A stretch of DNA of 64,000 bases from Rhizobium sp. CSW-27 (GTDB lineage Bacteria > Pseudomonadota > Alphaproteobacteria > Rhizobiales > Rhizobiaceae): contig NZ_JAHHZO010000011.1 in the NCBI RefSeq assembly GCF_018760785.1, positions 62,001-126,000 on the forward strand. The letters run 5' to 3'. The position numbers and the translations under genes were made by a program. A model generated the notes under the pieces. It was not told the origin of the DNA and ran no database searches. It was given only the letters and a program-made list of their open reading frames with translations. Of this stretch, positions 49,663 to 58,916 are shown piece by piece (position 1 is the first letter of the stretch; every line of letters starts with the position of its first letter).

Positions 49663-50307
49663 ATGCGCAAGCTCGATACCCGCACCATCGTCGTTGCCAG
49701 CCACAATGCCGGCAAGATCCGCGAAATTGCCGACCTGATCGGCCCCTTCGGCTTTTCGGCAAAGTCCGCCGCCGAGCTGAACTTCGTGGAACCCGACGAG
49801 ACCGGAACCACCTTCGAAGAGAACGCCGCGATCAAGGCGCTCGCCTCGGCGAAAGCCGCCGGCCTTCCGGCGCTCTCGGATGATTCCGGCCTGGTGATCG
49901 ACGCGCTGGACGGAGCACCCGGTGTCTACACCGCAAACTGGGCCGAGACGGCGGACGGCACGCGCGATTTTGTCATGGCCATGGCCAGGGTGGAGCAGGC
50001 GCTGGCCGAAAAGGGCGCGCTGACACCCGAGGCGCGCACCGCCCGCTTCGTCAGCGTGCTCTGCCTTGCCTGGCCGGATGGCCACACCGAAATGTTCCGC
50101 GGCGAGGTGGAAGGTTTCATCGCCCCTGCCCCGCGCGGCACGGCGGGTTTCGGCTATGATCCGATCTTCCAGCCGAAAGGCTACGACACCACCTTCGGCG
50201 AAATGAGCGCCGAGGAAAAGCATGGCTGGAAGCCCGGCGATGCAGAGGCACTGTCGCACCGCGCCCGCGCTTTCAAGATCTTTGTCGAAACCTGCCTGGA
50301 AGGCTGA
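49663..50307 (+). CDS. rdgB: XTP/dITP diphosphatase (non-canonical purine NTPase)
   Basis: Housecleaning pyrophosphatase of 214 residues that removes dITP and XTP from the nucleotide pool. The opening [15 protein letters not shown] (8-22) is the Ham1 substrate loop; [21 protein letters not shown] holds the catalytic acids; [10 protein letters not shown] and LSHRARA close the active site. The ATG chosen is 6 bases after GGAAAG and gives the conserved N-terminus; an ATG four codons upstream is an alternative. hemW follows after 3 bases. Confidence 0.96.
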   Translation: MRKLDTRTIVVASHNAGKIREIADLIGPFGFSAKSAAELNFVEPDETGTTFEENAAIKALASAKAAGLPALSDDSGLVIDALDGAPGVYTANWAETADGTRDFVMAMARVEQALAEKGALTPEARTARFVSVLCLAWPDGHTEMFRGEVEGFIAPAPRGTAGFGYDPIFQPKGYDTTFGEMSAEEKHGWKPGDAEALSHRARAFKIFVETCLEG

Positions 50308-50310
50308 CCC

Positions 50311-51489
50311 TTGCTGACCGACGCCCCTCTCCTGCCCGATACCGGCGAACCGGGCTTCGGTCTTTACGTGCACTGGCCGTTCTGCGCGGCCAAGTGTCCC
50401 TATTGCGACTTCAACAGCCATGTGCGCCACCAGCCGGTCGATCAGGACCGTTTCGCCGCAGCCTTTCTCACGGAAATGGATGCGATGCGGGCCCTTTCCG
50501 GTCCGCGCACCGTCACCAGCATCTTCATGGGCGGCGGTACGCCCTCGTTGATGGAGCCGGCGACCGTGGAAGCGATCCTCGATGGCATTGCCGCGCGCTG
50601 GCACGTACCGGCCGGCATCGAGGTGACCATGGAGGCCAATCCCTCCAGCGTCGAGGCCGAGCGCTTTCGGGGCTACCGCGCCGCCGGCGTCAACCGTGTC
50701 TCGCTCGGCGTGCAGGCGCTGAACGACCGTGACCTGAAATTCCTCGGCCGCCTGCATGACGTCGCAGATGCACTGAAGGCGATCCGTCTTGCGCGCGAAA
50801 TCTTTCCGCGCATGAGCTTCGACCTGATCTATGCCCGGCCGGGCCAGACGGTGGAGGCCTGGGAAGCGGAGCTTCGGGAGGCGGTGTCCTATGCCGTCGA
50901 TCATCTCTCGCTCTACCAGCTGACCATCGAGGAGGGCACGCCCTTCTTCGGCCTGCACAAGGCCGGCAAGCTGGTGGTGCCGGATGGCGATCAGTCGGCG
51001 GCGCTCTATGAGGCGACGCAGGAGATCACCGCAGGCTTCGGCATGCCCGCCTACGAGGTCTCCAACCACGCAAAGCCCGGTGCCGAAAGCCGGCACAACC
51101 TGACCTACTGGCGCTACGGCGATTATGCCGGCATCGGCCCCGGGGCGCATGGCCGCCTGACGCGCGGCGGCATGAAGCTTGCGACAGCGACCGAACGCAA
51201 ACCCGAGGCCTGGCTGGAACAGGTGGAAGCGACCGGCCACGGCATGGTCGACGAGGAGATGCTCGACCGCAGCGAACAGGCCGACGAGTTGCTGCTGATG
51301 GGGCTTCGCCTGCGCGAGGGCGTCGACCTGGTGCGCTGGCGGGAACTCTCCGGCCGCGATCTCGATCCGGCCCGTGAAGCCTTTTTACTGGAACACGGCT
51401 TTCTCGAACGGCTTGGCAATGCCAGAATTCGCTGCACGCCCTCAGGCATGCTGATCCTCGATGCCGTGGTGGCGGATCTCGCCAGCTGA
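50311..51489 (+). CDS. hemW: Radical-SAM heme chaperone HemW
   Basis: Protein of 392 residues formerly annotated as oxygen-independent coproporphyrinogen oxidase-like. The radical-SAM cluster ligands are C25-x3-C29-x2-C32 in FCAAKCPYCDF; it lacks the additional Cys right after the motif (F34 here) that marks true HemN. HemW binds heme and delivers it to membrane proteins. The start is TTG, 8 bases after GGAAGG; the first ATG is too far inside. Confidence 0.93.
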   Translation: MLTDAPLLPDTGEPGFGLYVHWPFCAAKCPYCDFNSHVRHQPVDQDRFAAAFLTEMDAMRALSGPRTVTSIFMGGGTPSLMEPATVEAILDGIAARWHVPAGIEVTMEANPSSVEAERFRGYRAAGVNRVSLGVQALNDRDLKFLGRLHDVADALKAIRLAREIFPRMSFDLIYARPGQTVEAWEAELREAVSYAVDHLSLYQLTIEEGTPFFGLHKAGKLVVPDGDQSAALYEATQEITAGFGMPAYEVSNHAKPGAESRHNLTYWRYGDYAGIGPGAHGRLTRGGMKLATATERKPEAWLEQVEATGHGMVDEEMLDRSEQADELLLMGLRLREGVDLVRWRELSGRDLDPAREAFLLEHGFLERLGNARIRCTPSGMLILDAVVADLAS

Positions 51490-51523
51490 AACCGGTCGGA
51501 GGCGCTCGCAAGGGAGGTTCGAA

Positions 51524-52261
51524 ATGCCCGTGGATGATGCCTTTGCCCGCCACGACATGGCGATCCTCTATGACGCCTTCAACGCGCATGGTGAGGATGG
51601 CCCCTTCTACCTGTCGCTGGCGCAGGAACCCTGTCGCATCCTTGATGTCGGCTGCGGCACCGGCCTGATCACGCTGCCTCTTGCCGCGCGCGGCCATCGC
51701 ATCACCGGCGTCGAGCCGGGAGCCGGCATGCTGGCCGTCGCAAAAGCCAAGCCGGGAGCCGAACGGGTCGACTGGATTGCCGCCACGGCCGCAGAGTTCA
51801 GGAGCGACGAACGCTTCGAGCTTGCCATCATGACCGCGCATGTGTTCCAGGTGTTTGCCGGTGACCAGGCAACGCTTGCCGCGCTGGCCAACATCCACCG
51901 GCACCTCGCCCCCGGCGGCCGGCTGGTGTTCGAAAGCCGCAATCCCCTCAGGCGGGCCTGGGAAAACTGGACGGCGGAGAAGACCCGCCAGACGGCGGCC
52001 ATCGATGGCATCGGCTGCGTCGAGGTCTTTTACCAGTGGCGAAAGATCGATGGTGACCGCGTCATCTTCGATGCGGTCTTTACCCTGCAGGACACCGGCG
52101 AGCAGCGGAAAAGCGAAAGCACGCTGCGCTTTCCGCCACGCGAGACCATCGAGAGACTGGTGCGGCAGGCAGGCTTTTCCGGGGTCGACTGCTGCGGCTG
52201 GTGGGACGGCTCCCCTTATCGCGACGACAGCCCGGAAATCATCGTCACGGCCTGTGCCTGA
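51524..52261 (+). CDS. Class I SAM-dependent methyltransferase
   Basis: Protein of 245 residues. SAM motif I ILDVGCGTGLITLPLAARG lies at about 38-56, then VEPGAGMLAVAKAK and a post-I acidic loop; the C-terminal LRFPPRETIERLVRQAGFSGVDCCGWWDGSPY is typical of small-molecule methyltransferases related to UbiG/Tam. Substrate unknown. The ATG follows GGGAGG by 7 bases; it is 34 bases after hemW. Confidence 0.85.
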   Translation: MPVDDAFARHDMAILYDAFNAHGEDGPFYLSLAQEPCRILDVGCGTGLITLPLAARGHRITGVEPGAGMLAVAKAKPGAERVDWIAATAAEFRSDERFELAIMTAHVFQVFAGDQATLAALANIHRHLAPGGRLVFESRNPLRRAWENWTAEKTRQTAAIDGIGCVEVFYQWRKIDGDRVIFDAVFTLQDTGEQRKSESTLRFPPRETIERLVRQAGFSGVDCCGWWDGSPYRDDSPEIIVTACA

Positions 52262-52266
52262 AAGGT

Positions 52267-53190
52267 TCAGGAGGCGGCGCGGGGCGCCAGCAGCCGCCGC
52301 CACAGCCTTCCATCGATGGCCGCAAGGCCGATCCCGATCAGCACGAGGCCGACGAGATGGCGCAGCGCCAGCTGTTCGCCCAGCACCAGCGCGCTCAGCA
52401 GGATGGCGCTCGGCGGAATGAGAATGGTCACCAGCATCAGATTGGTGGCGCCGGCGGTCGCCAGGATGCGGAAGAACAGGATATAGGCCACCGCCGTGGA
52501 AAGCAGGGCCAGCGCAAGGAGAGCCGCCCATGTCTCGACACCGCCCACCGGCAGCGTCCACGGCCGCTCAACCACCAGCGTCACCGGCAGCAGCAGGATG
52601 GCCGAAGCGGTGACCTGCCCGGCCGCCGGCAGGATGGGCGCCAGACCCATGCGGCGGAAGCGCCGCCCGAAGATGCCGGCAAAGGCATAGGAGACGGCCG
52701 CCGCCAGGGCGGCGAGCTCCCCCCACAACGCCCCGCCCACATGGCCGAACACCGAGGGGCCGATCATCCAGACGACTCCGGCAATGCCGATCACCACGCC
52801 GGCCAGCCGGTTGACCGTCAGCTTTTCATCCGTCGTCAGAAAATGCGCGACGATGACGCCGAACAGCGGCGTCGTGGCGTTCAGAATGGCGGCCAGGCCG
52901 CTCGCAATATGGGTCTGGCCCCAGACGATCAGGGTGAAGGGCAGCACGTTGTTCAAAAGTCCCATGCCGAAGAAGGCGAGCCAGACATCGCGCCGACGCG
53001 GAACGGCAATGCCGGAGAAACGCACGAAGAGCCAGAGCGCCGCGGCGGCCAGCATCACCCGAGCCGTCACGATCGTTAGCGGCGGCCAGGTCTGCACCAG
53101 AATGCCGTTGAACAGGAAGGAGCCGCCCCACAAGAGCGACAAGCCCCCCAACATGCCCCACTCGGCAAGTCCCATTTCCTTGGTCGCCAT
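52267..53190 (-). CDS. EamA/DMT-superfamily exporter
   Basis: Inner-membrane protein of 307 residues with about ten helices in two EamA repeats (about 10-140 and 150-290). LSLLWGGSFLFNGILVQTWPPLTIVTAR is broken at its Gly-rich turn, typical of RhaT/YdcZ-type drug/metabolite transporters. It probably exports a small metabolite. The ATG preceded by GGGGAG is used; a GTG one codon upstream is also possible. It diverges from a LysR-type gene that likely controls it. Confidence 0.88.
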   Translation of the reverse strand: MATKEMGLAEWGMLGGLSLLWGGSFLFNGILVQTWPPLTIVTARVMLAAAALWLFVRFSGIAVPRRRDVWLAFFGMGLLNNVLPFTLIVWGQTHIASGLAAILNATTPLFGVIVAHFLTTDEKLTVNRLAGVVIGIAGVVWMIGPSVFGHVGGALWGELAALAAAVSYAFAGIFGRRFRRMGLAPILPAAGQVTASAILLLPVTLVVERPWTLPVGGVETWAALLALALLSTAVAYILFFRILATAGATNLMLVTILIPPSAILLSALVLGEQLALRHLVGLVLIGIGLAAIDGRLWRRLLAPRAAS

Positions 53191-53262
53191 CACGTTCTCC
53201 CCTTAGACTGCCGCCATGATGCAAGGTCGCCCGCCATCATGCCACCCGTTTCCTGCGCAATC

Positions 53263-53391
53263 CATGATCGAATAAAATTCGGCCTTCAGGCTCTCGCCAT
53301 GCACCTTGACGGGCGTCCCGAATGGCCTGTTACATGGTCTTAATTCGGCCTTTCAGCCGGATCAAACGAGCAAATTTCGGTACATGATCGA
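53263..53391. promoter_or_regulatory. Divergent EamA/LysR control region with direct repeats
   Basis: CATGATCGA occurs twice (53263-53271, 53383-53391), and AATTCGGCCTTCAG (53277-53290) recurs as AATTCGGCCTTTCAG (53342-53356). A candidate LysR-gene promoter is TTGACG (53306-53311) with TTACAT (53330-53335), 18 bases apart. Repeats flanking the promoters of a divergent pair are expected operator sites for the LysR regulator. Confidence 0.4.
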
Positions 53392-53404
53392 GTTTTTCTA
53401 AAGC

Positions 53405-54295
53405 ATGGCAGAACCGCTTCCCTCCCTCTCCTCCCTGCGGGCCTTCGAGGCGGCCGCGCGCCACCTCAGCATGACGCGGGCAGGCGAGGAACTGCATGTG
53501 ACGGCAGGCGCCATCAGTCTGCAGGTGCGCGAGCTGGAAGCCAATCTGGGCCTTGCGCTCTTCGAGCGCCATCCGCGCCGCCTGGAACTGACGGCCGCCG
53601 GGCAGGACTATGCGACCTTGCTGCGCGCGGCCTTCCGCCTGATCCGCCAGGCCACGGATAGCGTGCGGGCTCATGCCCGTCCCGACATCGTGACGCTGAG
53701 CTGCACCACGGGCTTTGCGGTCCACTGGCTGATGCCGCGGCTGGAGGCCTTTCAGGCCGCGCATCCGGCCGTCGACCTTCGCTTCGGCACGACGGCGCGT
53801 CTCGTCGATTTCCGCACGGATGGCGTGGCGCTTGCCGTTCGCCATGGGCTCGGCGCCTATCCGGGCCTGATCTCGGAAAAGCTCGTCAAGGACGATCTCG
53901 TGGTGGTGGCAAGCCCTGAGCGGGCAGCACGCCTCGGCCCCGAGCCCGCGGCGCGACAACTCTCGGCAGAGACGCTGATCCATGATGCCGGCCGCAACGA
54001 CTGGCGCCTCTGGCTGGAGGCGGAAGGCGCGCTGGACGTGGACTGGCGGCGCGGGCCGGTGATTGCCCCGGACAGCAATGGCGCGATCGAAACGGCTCGG
54101 GCAGGCCTCGGCTTCGCGCTGGTGCGGGAAAGCTTCGCGGCGGCCGATCTCGCCACGGGGCGGCTGGTGGCACCTTTCCGGCGCGGCATCGCCAGCCGCT
54201 TTGCCTATTACCTCGTCTATCCGCCGGACGCGCTGGACCGGTCCTCGGTGCGCATTGTCCGCGACTGGCTGCGCGCGGAAGCAGACCTCGCCTGA
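53405..54295 (+). CDS. LysR-family transcriptional regulator (GcvA-like)
   Basis: Protein of 296 residues. N-terminal winged helix (about 8-67; LSSLRAFEAAARHLSMTRAGEELHVT broken at the turn, then GAISLQVRELEANLGLALFERHPRRLELTAAG) and a two-lobed effector domain (about 95-290; CTTGFAVHWLMPRLEAF). The close resemblance is to GcvA-type activators. The likely target is the divergent EamA exporter gene. Effector unknown. Confidence 0.92.
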   Translation: MAEPLPSLSSLRAFEAAARHLSMTRAGEELHVTAGAISLQVRELEANLGLALFERHPRRLELTAAGQDYATLLRAAFRLIRQATDSVRAHARPDIVTLSCTTGFAVHWLMPRLEAFQAAHPAVDLRFGTTARLVDFRTDGVALAVRHGLGAYPGLISEKLVKDDLVVVASPERAARLGPEPAARQLSAETLIHDAGRNDWRLWLEAEGALDVDWRRGPVIAPDSNGAIETARAGLGFALVRESFAAADLATGRLVAPFRRGIASRFAYYLVYPPDALDRSSVRIVRDWLRAEADLA

Positions 54296-54356
54296 TGCGA
54301 GAACGTAACGGTACCGGGACGAATGTTCGGGAAAGGGGGATTACGGCCGCCCGCGT

Positions 54357-54950
54357 TCAGGCAGCGGCGAAAACATGCAGCCAGGCTGTGGGCACGCCAT
54401 CGTAACCGGAGCCTTCCGCCGCCTCGATCGCAAGGCTCTTCCAGCCCGCCCCGTAGGCCGCCCGCAAAAAGGCTTCGTCCGGATAGTTGAAATAGCGCCC
54501 GAAGCGGTCGATGCCTTCGGCCTGACCCGCCTTGTAGCTGGCGTAGAAAAGTCCGCCGGGCCTCATCGCCCGCCGGATGCGCGCGAGAATGCCGGGAAGG
54601 TCCGCCCGCGGCACATGCAGCAGGCAGGCATTGGCCCAGACACCCTCATAGGCCGCCACGGCCTCGATGGCATCGAAGGGCAGGACGGAGACGGGAATGC
54701 CGAGCCGCGCCGAGGCTTCCGCCGCCATTTCGGCAATGCCGTCCGTTGGATGGACGTCGAGCCCCTGCGAAAGCATCCAGGCGCTCTCTCGTCCGCTGCC
54801 GCAGCCGAGTTCCAGCACGCGCCCGCCGGCCGGAAGACGATCGGCGAAGCGTTGCAGGTTGGGTGAGGCCGGATAGACGCCGGTATCGGCGGCATAGGTT
54901 GCCGCCTGGTCGGCATAGAAGGTGGCAGTCGTCCCGGTTGTCTCGGTCAT
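54357..54950 (-). CDS. Class I SAM-dependent methyltransferase
   Basis: Protein of 197 residues. SAM motif I RVLELGCGSGRESAWMLSQG (44-63) and the following PTDGIAEMAAEASARLG resemble the Tam/TehB-like small methyltransferases; ANACLLHVPRADLPGILARI is the motif II-III region. Substrate unknown. It is on the minus strand between the LysR gene and dnaA and seems to be a single-gene unit. TehB-type tellurite or thiol methylation is one option but not supported by context. Confidence 0.85.
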   Translation of the reverse strand: MTETTGTTATFYADQAATYAADTGVYPASPNLQRFADRLPAGGRVLELGCGSGRESAWMLSQGLDVHPTDGIAEMAAEASARLGIPVSVLPFDAIEAVAAYEGVWANACLLHVPRADLPGILARIRRAMRPGGLFYASYKAGQAEGIDRFGRYFNYPDEAFLRAAYGAGWKSLAIEAAEGSGYDGVPTAWLHVFAAA

Positions 54951-54982
54951 TCCGCCCCCTTCCCGCGATCCCTTAGCCCCGA

Positions 54983-56563
54983 TCAGGCGTTGTTTTCGTT
55001 GATCAGGCGCTTCAGCAGCTCAATCTCGTGGCTGAGCTTGGTATCTCCCGAGATCAGTTCCTCGATCTTGCGCACGGCATGCAGCACCGTCGTATGGTCA
55101 CGACCGCCGAACCGACGGCCGATTTCCGGGAAGGACCGTGGCGTCAGCGTCTTCGACAGATACATGGCGATCTGCCGCGGCTTGACGATGACGCGCGTGC
55201 GGCGGTTCGACACCAGTTCCTGGCGCGACACGTTGTAGTGACGGGCGACGATGCGCTGGATGTCCTCGATGCGCACCCGCTTGGCTTCGCCGGCACCGAC
55301 CAGATGGGCCAGAAGCTCGTCGACACGCTCCAGCGACAGTTCCGGCTCGAAGGAGCGACGGAAGATCAGCTGGTTGAAGGCGCCTTCCAGCTCGCGGCCG
55401 GAATTGGCAACATTGCGCGCCACATGGCTCAGGATCTCGTCCGGAATGTCGAGCGCCGGGTCGTCCTGACGGGCGATCTCCAGGCGGCGCTTCAGCATTT
55501 CGAAACGCATTTCGTAATCCGGCACTTCCATTTCGATGGCAACGCCGCCCTGCAGGCGCGAACGCACGCGCGGATCGAGCGATTCCAGTTCCCAGGGGGC
55601 GCGGTCGGCGGCAACGACCACCTGCTTGGCGCTGTCCAGCAGCATGTTGAGCAGATGGCAGAACTCGTTCTGGATCATCTTGCCCTGCAGGAACTGCATG
55701 TCGTCGATGATCAGGAGATCGATGTTGCGCAGCGATTCCTTCAGCGTCAGCGCGTCATTGTCGCGGATGGCGGTGGCAAAACGCCACATGAAATACTCGG
55801 CCGTCAGATAGACGACGCGCGGCATGCGCGACGAGCCGACGGCGGCATTGGCAATGGCCTGCAACAGGTGCGTCTTGCCAAGGCCGACACCCGAATGGAT
55901 GAACAGCGGATTGAAGCGCACGGCGCTCGCGCCGGCTTCGGCAATCGTCTTGGCGGCGGCCAGCGCCACGCGGTTGGACGGGCCTTCCACATAGGTGTCA
56001 AAGGTATAGCGGCTGTCGAGCGGCGAACCGAACAGCGGCCCGGCGGCAACGTTGCGCGGAGCCGACGACGGCTGGGCCGGCTGCGGCGCGCTCGGGAAGG
56101 CGGCAATCTGGCCGATCTCGCGCGGCTGGCTGGTGCGGCGGGGCGCCTGGGCGGGGGCTGTCTCTGCCACCGGCGCAGCACGCTCTTCCGTCACGGGACG
56201 GGCAGCGGCGCGGCTTGCGGTGCGAACGAGGATCTCCACCTTGAGGATCTCGGCATCTTCCGCCTGGAAGATGGTCGTGATGAGGTCCAGGTAACGGTTG
56301 TTGATCCAGGACTTGAGGAACGTCGTGGGAACGCTGAGGCGCACCACGCTCTTGGAGACGGAATGAAGCTTGAGGCGACCAAACCAGCTGGCATAGACCT
56401 CCGGACCTACTTGAGCCTTCAGACGTGCACTGAACCGCTCAAATAGAGCATCCTGCTTCATTTCGGATTTTTCCCCTGCCGTCTGGGAGCAAACTGAACC
56501 GAAAGTCTCAGACGCCTGGGTCCCACTCTCCAGCGCCCGGGCCGATACCGTATTCATCTGCAT
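54983..56563 (-). CDS. dnaA: Chromosomal replication initiator protein DnaA
   Basis: AAA+ initiator that binds DnaA boxes and opens oriC. With the start MQMNTVSA the protein has 526 residues: domain I (about 36-115; [18 protein letters not shown]), a Pro/Ala-rich linker (118-180), the ATPase domain with Walker A GVGLGKTH (225-232) and IIDDMQF (285-291), and C-terminal domain IV with [11 protein letters not shown]. The start at 56563 is 9 bases after AGAAGG; a start at 56461 (MKQDALF, 492 residues) matches the usual first residues of the domain. In Rhizobiaceae oriC is near hemE rather than dnaA. Confidence 0.96.
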   Translation of the reverse strand: MQMNTVSARALESGTQASETFGSVCSQTAGEKSEMKQDALFERFSARLKAQVGPEVYASWFGRLKLHSVSKSVVRLSVPTTFLKSWINNRYLDLITTIFQAEDAEILKVEILVRTASRAAARPVTEERAAPVAETAPAQAPRRTSQPREIGQIAAFPSAPQPAQPSSAPRNVAAGPLFGSPLDSRYTFDTYVEGPSNRVALAAAKTIAEAGASAVRFNPLFIHSGVGLGKTHLLQAIANAAVGSSRMPRVVYLTAEYFMWRFATAIRDNDALTLKESLRNIDLLIIDDMQFLQGKMIQNEFCHLLNMLLDSAKQVVVAADRAPWELESLDPRVRSRLQGGVAIEMEVPDYEMRFEMLKRRLEIARQDDPALDIPDEILSHVARNVANSGRELEGAFNQLIFRRSFEPELSLERVDELLAHLVGAGEAKRVRIEDIQRIVARHYNVSRQELVSNRRTRVIVKPRQIAMYLSKTLTPRSFPEIGRRFGGRDHTTVLHAVRKIEELISGDTKLSHEIELLKRLINENNA

Positions 56564-57046
56564 TCTTTGCCGCCTTCTCATGTTTCGTCCAACGGTCGGC
56601 CACGGGCCGTCCGCCAGGTAATTTTTTTCTCTTCTGTGCAGCCGATACGGTTCTCCTCGTCAGAACCGGGCACGGCTGCTTTTGTTTCTCCTCCCGCCTC
56701 CATGCGGGACTGCCGAACCGGACAGGCCGATCCGTCAGGTGGCGCTTCCCCATGCGCCTCTCAGGTTCGCCCCCTGTCAGGCGGCAGAACCTGCATTCAC
56801 CCATCGCTCCTTTTCCGCCACGGCGCCCCCGCAAGCGGCACAAAGAGACTGGCCCGGAATCGCCACGATTACCGGCACACAACCTCAAGTTACGTGAAAG
56901 AACGGGAAGTCACCTTGACCCGTCGCAGGTGCTGGAAGGCGGATGAACCCGGTTTACGGTCTGTCATCTGCGGCTTCCTGGGAGTGTCCCGCGCCCCTTG
57001 CTGACGTTCATTAAGGCAGGATCGGGGGGTGAGATCAACGATGAAT

Positions 57047-57061
57047 TTTACGCAAAATTAA
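57047..57061. promoter_or_regulatory. Candidate CtrA-binding site upstream of dnaA
   Basis: TTTA-N7-TTAA (57047-57061) differs by one base from the CtrA consensus TTAA-N7-TTAA. It lies 13 bases from the nearest GANTC site. In alphaproteobacteria CtrA and CcrM methylation coordinate cell-cycle genes. A single-site match by eye is weak evidence. Confidence 0.35.
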
Positions 57062-57073
57062 TGGCCGAGCGTT

Positions 57074-57201
57074 GACTCTGATGGCCCGATTTGACTCAAA
57101 AAGGGCCTCTGGAGAAGAATCTCAATCGAATCAAAGAGATTCAAAAATGCCACAGTCGAGCATGCTCTATGAAGGGGCGAAAATAAAAATTCGCTTGACT
57201 C
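57074..57201. promoter_or_regulatory. Cluster of six GANTC (CcrM) sites upstream of dnaA
   Basis: GANTC sites start at 57074, 57093, 57117, 57128, 57138 and 57197; a further one is at 57343 and another at 56857. Chance gives about one per 256 bases. GANTC is the target of the cell-cycle DNA methyltransferase CcrM, and methylation state affects dnaA transcription in Caulobacter. The group is 510-640 bases before the dnaA start. Confidence 0.6.
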
Positions 57202-57350
57202 GCAAGGCAGGGTGACCGGGCCGTCACAATCGGATGCCCCTCGGAACATCCTCCGCCAAACCCTTGAAAAACAATGGTTTTTTCTGTCACGCCAATGTCA
57301 TTGGACGGTCAAAATACCCCGACCCCAAGTTATGACGGATGAGAATCACG

Positions 57351-57375
57351 AAAAGCCCGGTCATGGACCGGGCTT
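57351..57375 (-). terminator. Rho-independent terminator of rpsT
   Basis: Perfect 10-bp stem AAGCCCGGTC/GACCGGGCTT with a 3-base ATG loop, followed on the minus strand by TTTTCG. It lies 28 bases past the rpsT stop. Confidence 0.85.
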
Positions 57376-57403
57376 CAAATGTGACAGTCAATTGTGACGG
57401 GTT

Positions 57404-57670
57404 TTAGGCCGAAAGGGCCTTAACGCGCTGCGCGAGGCGGGACACCTTGCGGGACGCGGTGTTGCGGTGCAGAACGCCCTTGGTGGCGGCACGCTGGATT
57501 TCCGGCTGGGCGGCGCGGAGTGCTTCCGCAGCCTGTGCCACATCGCCGGATGCGATGGCTTCTTCGACCTTGCGGATGAAGGTGCGAACGCGCGAACGGC
57601 GCGCCTTGTTGATGTCGGTGCGGCGTGCGATCTTGCGGGTCGCCTTTTTCGCCGAAGTTGTATTGGCCAT
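57404..57670 (-). CDS. rpsT: 30S ribosomal protein S20
   Basis: Primary 16S rRNA-binding protein of 88 residues, highly basic and helical. [23 protein letters not shown] is broken by the basic turn; the C-terminal [22 protein letters not shown] is the conserved S20 end. It has a well-formed promoter, a leader of about 120 bases and a terminator, so it is a single-gene transcript between mutM and dnaA. Confidence 0.97.
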   Translation of the reverse strand: MANTTSAKKATRKIARRTDINKARRSRVRTFIRKVEEAIASGDVAQAAEALRAAQPEIQRAATKGVLHRNTASRKVSRLAQRVKALSA

Positions 57671-57796
57671 TTCTGCCTCTCTTCGAATTCGAACAAAAAC
57701 TCCGCCGTCGCCGCGCCGGGTCCCTTGCGACCTGTCATCCAGCAATTCGGGAGCAATGGAGGAAGCCGTTCAATGGCTTTCCCAACTGTGGGCGGC

Positions 57797-57825
57797 GATA
57801 TAGCTGGAATGCCGGTTCCAGTCAA
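57797..57825 (-). promoter_or_regulatory. Sigma-70-type promoter of rpsT
   Basis: Minus strand: TTGACT (57820-57825) and TATATC (57797-57802) separated by 17 bases, the best housekeeping promoter in the window. Transcription would start near 57790 and give a leader of about 120 bases. Confidence 0.65.
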
Positions 57826-57880
57826 CGCGCATTTTGCAGCCTTTTGAGCCCGGCCTTGCCGCAAGACGCTGATTTGCGAT

Positions 57881-58771
57881 TCATTTCTGGCAACTGGCGC
57901 AGTGGAAGGTGGAGCGGCCGGCCTGCGTGACGCGCGAGACCACGCCGCCACAGCCCGGCCGCGTGCAGGCCGCCCCCTCGCGGTCATAGACGGCGAAGGT
58001 GTGCTGGAAATAGCCGAGCGAGCCGTCCGTCTGGATATGGTCGCGCAGCGACGAACCGCCGGCCAGGATCGCATCGGCGATCACGGCGCGGATTGCCCCG
58101 GTGAGCGCCACCAGTTCTGCCGTCGGCCCGCCAGTGGCGGTAACGAGCGTTCCCGCCTTGCGCAACGGCGAAAGGCCGGCGCGCCACAGCGCCTCGCAGA
58201 CATAGATGTTGCCGAGCCCGGCGATCACCGTCTGGTCGAGCAGCATGGTCTTCAGCGGCTGCACGCGATCGCGAAAGCGCCGCGCCAGATAATCGGCATC
58301 GAGACTGTTGCCGGTCGGCTCCGGCCCGAGCCCGGCAAAGGCCGGATAGAGATCGAGTTCGGCCCGCATCCACAGATGCATGAAGCCGAAACGGCGGGGG
58401 TCGTTGTAGACGACGCTGAGCCGCTCGCCGTCCCGCTCCAGATGGAAGAGCACATGGTCGTGCCTGTCGTCCTTCGAGCGCGGATGATGGAAGTCGCCCG
58501 GCATCTGCGCCTCGTCTGCCTGCAGGATGCGAAAGGAACCGGACATGCCGAGATGGGATATGACGCTCATGCCGTCATCGAGATCGATCAGCAGGTATTT
58601 TGCCCGGCGTCCGAGGCCGACGATGCGACGGCCGGAGACCCGTGCCGCAAAATCGTCCGGAAACGGAAAGCGAAGGTCAGCCCGCCGTGTCTCCAGCCGC
58701 GCGATCCGTGCATTCTCCATGGACGGCGCAAGGCCGCGCCGCACCGTTTCCACCTCTGGCAATTCCGGCAT
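57881..58771 (-). CDS. mutM: Formamidopyrimidine-DNA glycosylase
   Basis: Base-excision repair glycosylase/AP lyase of 296 residues that removes 8-oxoguanine and FapyG. MPELPEVE supplies the catalytic Pro2 and Glu3; the helix-two-turn-helix has [17 protein letters not shown]; the C-terminal zinc finger has four cysteines (CTRPGC and CASC). A slightly long loop (residues 85-110) includes [13 protein letters not shown]. In line with usual order it precedes rpsT and is divergent from ubiE. Confidence 0.96.
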   Translation of the reverse strand: MPELPEVETVRRGLAPSMENARIARLETRRADLRFPFPDDFAARVSGRRIVGLGRRAKYLLIDLDDGMSVISHLGMSGSFRILQADEAQMPGDFHHPRSKDDRHDHVLFHLERDGERLSVVYNDPRRFGFMHLWMRAELDLYPAFAGLGPEPTGNSLDADYLARRFRDRVQPLKTMLLDQTVIAGLGNIYVCEALWRAGLSPLRKAGTLVTATGGPTAELVALTGAIRAVIADAILAGGSSLRDHIQTDGSLGYFQHTFAVYDREGAACTRPGCGGVVSRVTQAGRSTFHCASCQK

Positions 58772-58916
58772 GAGTTCCTAAGTTCCTGTTTCCAACGGCC
58801 TGCACAGTCTCTATAGACCAGCGCCATAGTGCCGCAAGCGCGACAAGAGATAGTATCGCCCGATGGCTTTCGCTATGGTCGCGCCGCGCCAGGAACGAAA
58901 CGAAGGATGACACGCC

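Larger units (their letters stand above)
56564..57350. other. Long dnaA upstream region
   Basis: About 790 bases with no convincing gene on either strand. In the dnaA direction it begins after the rpsT terminator and contains a tight group of GANTC sites, a CtrA-like site and AT-rich tracts, then a more GC-rich leader next to dnaA. I saw no consensus DnaA boxes and could not settle the promoter. Confidence 0.6.

Noticed and set aside
56564-57403. Chromosomal oriC next to dnaA
   Set aside because: No group of DnaA boxes was seen, and in Rhizobiaceae the origin lies near hemE rather than dnaA.
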